From Opitutia bacterium (GTDB lineage: Bacteria; Verrucomicrobiota; Verrucomicrobiia; Opitutales; Seribacteraceae), in assembly GCA_018695085.1 (NCBI GenBank), contig JABHOU010000519.1, positions 1-7,891 on the forward strand: DNA of 7,891 bases, given 5' to 3'. The translations under genes were made by a program, and so were the position numbers. Shown here in pieces: positions 5,692 through 7,891 of this stretch (position 1 is the stretch's first letter; every line of letters starts with the position of its first letter). The notes under the pieces are model-generated. The model made no database searches. It worked only from the letters and a program-made list of their open reading frames with translations, and was not told the origin of the DNA.

Positions 5692-6302
5692 TTCTCTTCC
5701 TCGTCCATAAAGAGGTTCCAGTACTTTATCATGTATACTACACCCGAAAAAACAGTGAGCAAGGTGGCCAGTATTAAGGTTGCGTTGGCAGCTCCAGATA
5801 CCGCCTCGAGTAATGGGTCGTAGAAGTTTATCGGCATTTTATCGGCTAGATCGTCTTGCATGGTCATTTCTCCAAGAAAGAGACTGATGCAGGTGAGTTG
5901 GATGACGGTCTTAAGTTTGCCCACCTTTTCTGCTGCCAAGGTGATGCCCTTGCAAGCCGCAACAAGTCGCAGGCCGGTAATGAGCAGCTCTCTCGATAAA
6001 ATGAGCAGTACGGGAAATAGAGCCCATTGATTCATGACGCCCATCGTCAGGAGGCTCACGAACATGCCTAGCGTCAGTATCTTGTCGCAGAGGGCGTCCA
6101 TAAACTTTCCAAAATCAGAAACTTGGCCCATCCGCCGAGCTAGCCAACCGTCCAACCAGTCCGTAAGAGCCGCGAACAAGAAGATGAGGAGTGCCGTTAG
6201 GCGAGACCACGGGAAAGCCTCTTCCGGTGGGAAGTAAAGGCAACCGATGACGATCAGCATCAACGGGATTCTCGACAAGGTAATCAGGTTTGGAAAATTC
6301 AT
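5688..6302 (-). CDS. pgsA: CDP-diacylglycerol-glycerol-3-phosphate 3-phosphatidyltransferase
   Basis: PgsA transfers the phosphatidyl group of CDP-diacylglycerol to glycerol 3-phosphate, giving phosphatidylglycerophosphate and CMP, in the inner membrane. The protein has 204 residues; E. coli PgsA has about 180. The CDP-alcohol phosphotransferase signature DGx2ARx8Gx3Dx3D is perfect: Asp51, Gly52, Ala55, Arg56, Gly65, Asp69 and Asp73. The opening MNFPNLITLSRI is typical of the family and fixes the start. Membrane segments lie at about 7-24, 34-50, 75-90, 93-112, 132-146 and 172-192. The stretch at 145-172 is longer than in E. coli, as is the acidic tail EEEK. It leads a pgsA-pgpA pair, probably with ptsH behind, and diverges from coaD. 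Confidence 0.96.
   Translation of the reverse strand: MNFPNLITLSRIPLMLIVIGCLYFPPEEAFPWSRLTALLIFLFAALTDWLDGWLARRMGQVSDFGKFMDALCDKILTLGMFVSLLTMGVMNQWALFPVLLILSRELLITGLRLVAACKGITLAAEKVGKLKTVIQLTCISLFLGEMTMQDDLADKMPINFYDPLLEAVSGAANATLILATLLTVFSGVVYMIKYWNLFMDEEEK
5698..5702 (-). promoter_or_regulatory. Shine-Dalgarno site of pgpA
   Basis: GAGGA on the minus strand ends six bases before the pgpA GTG and lies in the final Glu codons of pgsA. It supports the GTG start and coupled translation of pgsA and pgpA. Confidence 0.6.
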
Positions 6303-6304
6303 GG

Positions 6305-6354
6305 GACTTGAGTTTCGCTTCTCCTTGTGGGGGCAAGGGCTTCTTCCGCAAGTC
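6305..6354 (-). promoter_or_regulatory. Nested inverted repeats in the pgsA leader
   Basis: On the minus strand, GACTTG (6354-6349) can pair with CAAGTC (6310-6305), which ends two bases before the pgsA ATG. Inside it, CCTTG (6338-6334) pairs with CAAGG (6327-6323) around CCCCCA. The only Shine-Dalgarno-like string upstream of pgsA, AAGGAG, overlaps that inner arm and sits about 18 bases from the ATG, too far to act unless the RNA folds. The stems are short (6 and 5 bp), so the structure is tentative. Confidence 0.25.
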
Positions 6355-6411
6355 TTTTCCGCCTTGGTGGTCGACTTTACAGGTTTTTTTAGTAAGTTCT
6401 GACATGTTTCT

Positions 6412-6915
6412 ATGACAACTGCTATTTACCCCGGTACTTTTGATCCGATTACCAACGGACATCTTGACGTACTTGCTAGAGCCTGCCGGCTCTTCGACAA
6501 AGTAATAGTAGCCGTTGCTTCAGATAACTCTTCCAAAAAGGTAACTTTCAGCGTGGATGATCGAGTTCGTTTGATTCAGGAAAACGTTTCCGATTTGCCG
6601 CAAGTTTCAGTGGAGAGCTTTTCAGGTTTGCTTGTCGATTACGCCCGCAAAACGGAAGCATCAGTTATTGTGCGAGGTCTCCGGGCGGTCTCGGACTTCG
6701 AGTACGAGTTCCAAATGGGCCAGATGAATCGTCATTTGGACTCGGAGTTGGAAACTATTTTCCTGATGCCTAACGAGAAGTATTTCTTCACTAGCTCGAA
6801 CCTAATAAAGCAAGTACACCTTCATGGTGGGCGTGAAACTCATGACTTGGTGCCCCAAAATGTCCTTGAGGCTCTTCGTCAAGTTGTTGAGCAAAGGGAT
6901 AATCAGGAATCCTGA
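6412..6915 (+). CDS. coaD: Phosphopantetheine adenylyltransferase
   Basis: CoaD adenylates 4'-phosphopantetheine with ATP to give dephospho-CoA, the penultimate step of coenzyme A synthesis, as a cytosolic hexamer. The protein has 167 residues, against about 160 usually. AIYPGTFDPITNGHLD (4-19) contains the nucleotidyltransferase motif TNGH, with His17. RGLRAVSDFEYEFQM (88-102) carries Arg91, and TSSNLIKQV (127-135) matches the late ATP-binding segment, with Ser128-129 and Lys133. The ATG lies close before the first strand as expected; no Shine-Dalgarno is visible. It diverges from pgsA across 109 bases, and the transporter gene follows after eight bases, so the two are probably cotranscribed. 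Confidence 0.97.
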   Translation: MTTAIYPGTFDPITNGHLDVLARACRLFDKVIVAVASDNSSKKVTFSVDDRVRLIQENVSDLPQVSVESFSGLLVDYARKTEASVIVRGLRAVSDFEYEFQMGQMNRHLDSELETIFLMPNEKYFFTSSNLIKQVHLHGGRETHDLVPQNVLEALRQVVEQRDNQES

Positions 6916-6923
6916 CTCTCGAA

Positions 6924-7891
6924 ATGAGTACAAGTTCCTCTAACGCAAACAGGTCTGACCGGAGTACTTTCGGAGTGGTTTTCTTGACCATATTTCTTGA
7001 TATGGTCGGGTTCTCTGTAATTTTTCCTCTCTTTCCCGAGATGCTCGACCATTATCTCGAAAAAGATGGGGATGGCGGACTCCTTACCCTTTTCGTTTCC
7101 TCTATTCAGCACCTTGGCTTTAGTTCTGAGAATGCCGGTTTTAGAATAGAGACGGTGATCTTTGGTGGAGTACTAGGATCCCTTTTTGCGATTCTTCAGT
7201 TTCTTTTCGCTCCAATATGGGGCCGTTGGTCTGATCGTATAGGCCGTCGGCCTATCATGCTAATGAGCGTTGGCGGGACATGTCTCGGTTATTTGATTTG
7301 GACCTTCGCTGGAAGTTTTTGGGCCCTCTTGCTTTCTCGAGTCGTAGGCGGAATGGCCAGTGGGAATCTTTCGGTTGCCACTGCTGCAATTGCAGACGTG
7401 ACCCCTCGTGAAACTCGAGCGAAGGGCATGGCATTAGTTGGAATCGCCTTTGGCTTGGGATTTATTTTCGGTCCGGCAATTGGTGGTTTGGCTTGGGCTT
7501 ACGGTGGCGACTTTGCTGAACATCAAAGCCTCGGTTTTTTCGGACTCAACCCTTTTTCTGCTGCCGGACTTGGCAGCTTCTTGCTGGCGTTACTAAATCT
7601 CCTTTGGCTTGCCTTGCGTTTCCGTGAGACTTTGCCCATTGAGAAGCGAGATTCCCAACGCCCTGGGAAACCTGGAATCTTTCAACTTGGCAAAGTTGAC
7701 AATATTCCTGTTCGCCGTTCTTGCCTAGCCTATTTCTTTTATATGATTTCCTTTAGCGGCATGGAGTTCACCCTGACCTTTCTTGCCGTCGAGCGCTTTG
7801 TTTATACTCCTGCCGACAACACTCGGATGTTCCTGCTCATCGGTCTCACATTGATTGTCGCCCAAGGAGTTCTCGTGCGGCGTTTGGCGGG
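6924..7891 (+). CDS. MFS transporter, DHA1/TetA-like, 3' end outside the window
   Basis: This is the N-terminal 322 residues of a major facilitator superfamily transporter, open at the window edge; MFS proteins usually have about 400-450. TM1 carries LDMVGFSVIFPLFP (25-38), the pattern seen in TetA-type drug exporters. Motif A is GRWSDRIGRRP (100-110) between TM2 and TM3. Motif C is GLGFIFGPAIGG (177-188) in TM5. TM segments lie at about 15-36, 78-97, 112-129, 131-155, 167-190, 213-232, 265-287 and 302-317. The loop after TM1 (about 40-75) is some 25-30 residues longer than in TetA. The substrate cannot be told; drug or metabolite export is the family's usual role. It starts eight bases after coaD, with no Shine-Dalgarno. 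The next in-frame ATG lies within TM1, so this one is preferred. Confidence 0.9.
   Translation, partial: MSTSSSNANRSDRSTFGVVFLTIFLDMVGFSVIFPLFPEMLDHYLEKDGDGGLLTLFVSSIQHLGFSSENAGFRIETVIFGGVLGSLFAILQFLFAPIWGRWSDRIGRRPIMLMSVGGTCLGYLIWTFAGSFWALLLSRVVGGMASGNLSVATAAIADVTPRETRAKGMALVGIAFGLGFIFGPAIGGLAWAYGGDFAEHQSLGFFGLNPFSAAGLGSFLLALLNLLWLALRFRETLPIEKRDSQRPGKPGIFQLGKVDNIPVRRSCLAYFFYMISFSGMEFTLTFLAVERFVYTPADNTRMFLLIGLTLIVAQGVLVRRLA

Noticed and set aside
6904..6914. CAGGAATCCTG palindrome at the coaD stop as a terminator
   Set aside because: The arms are five bases with a one-base centre that cannot form an RNA loop, and the next gene starts eight bases after the stop.

Overview
The window is a dense bacterial housekeeping segment of roughly even base composition. 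It holds nine recognisable protein-coding genes, a likely gene tail at the left edge, and no RNA genes, insertion sequences, CRISPR arrays or phage genes that I could see. MEP-pathway isoprenoid genes, a PgsA/PgpA phosphatidylglycerol branch and a PTS phosphorelay indicate a bacterium, probably Gram-negative. Scarce Shine-Dalgarno sites and the gene mix would suit the Verrucomicrobiota or a relative, but that placement is a low-confidence inference.

Layout. (1) Positions 1-54: probable 3' end of a + strand gene, meeting ispF tail to tail at a 10-bp perfect hairpin. (2) 62-1979, minus strand: pyrF-ispD-ispF, joined by two ATGA overlaps. (3) 2069-4820, plus strand: ispE, then ptsI (Enzyme I), whose start codon lies inside a 9-bp inverted repeat. 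(4) 4848-6302, minus strand: pgsA-pgpA (GTGA overlap), then ptsH (HPr) after a pyrimidine-rich gap. (5) 6412 to the right edge, plus strand: coaD, then an MFS transporter cut by the window end.

How the genes work together. IspD, IspE and IspF catalyse three consecutive steps from MEP to the cyclic diphosphate. PyrF makes UMP, the precursor of the CTP that IspD consumes and that is also needed for the CDP-diacylglycerol used by PgsA. PgsA and PgpA are consecutive steps to phosphatidylglycerol. Enzyme I and HPr form the general PTS phosphorelay, but here they are encoded convergently instead of in one ptsHI operon. CoaD makes dephospho-CoA.

I found no convincing new multi-gene system. The most interesting signals are small: a nested RNA fold that would occlude the ptsI start codon, hairpins containing stop codons at the one certain and one probable convergent junction and lacking U-tracts, and the absence of a well-placed Shine-Dalgarno at most starts outside translationally coupled pairs.
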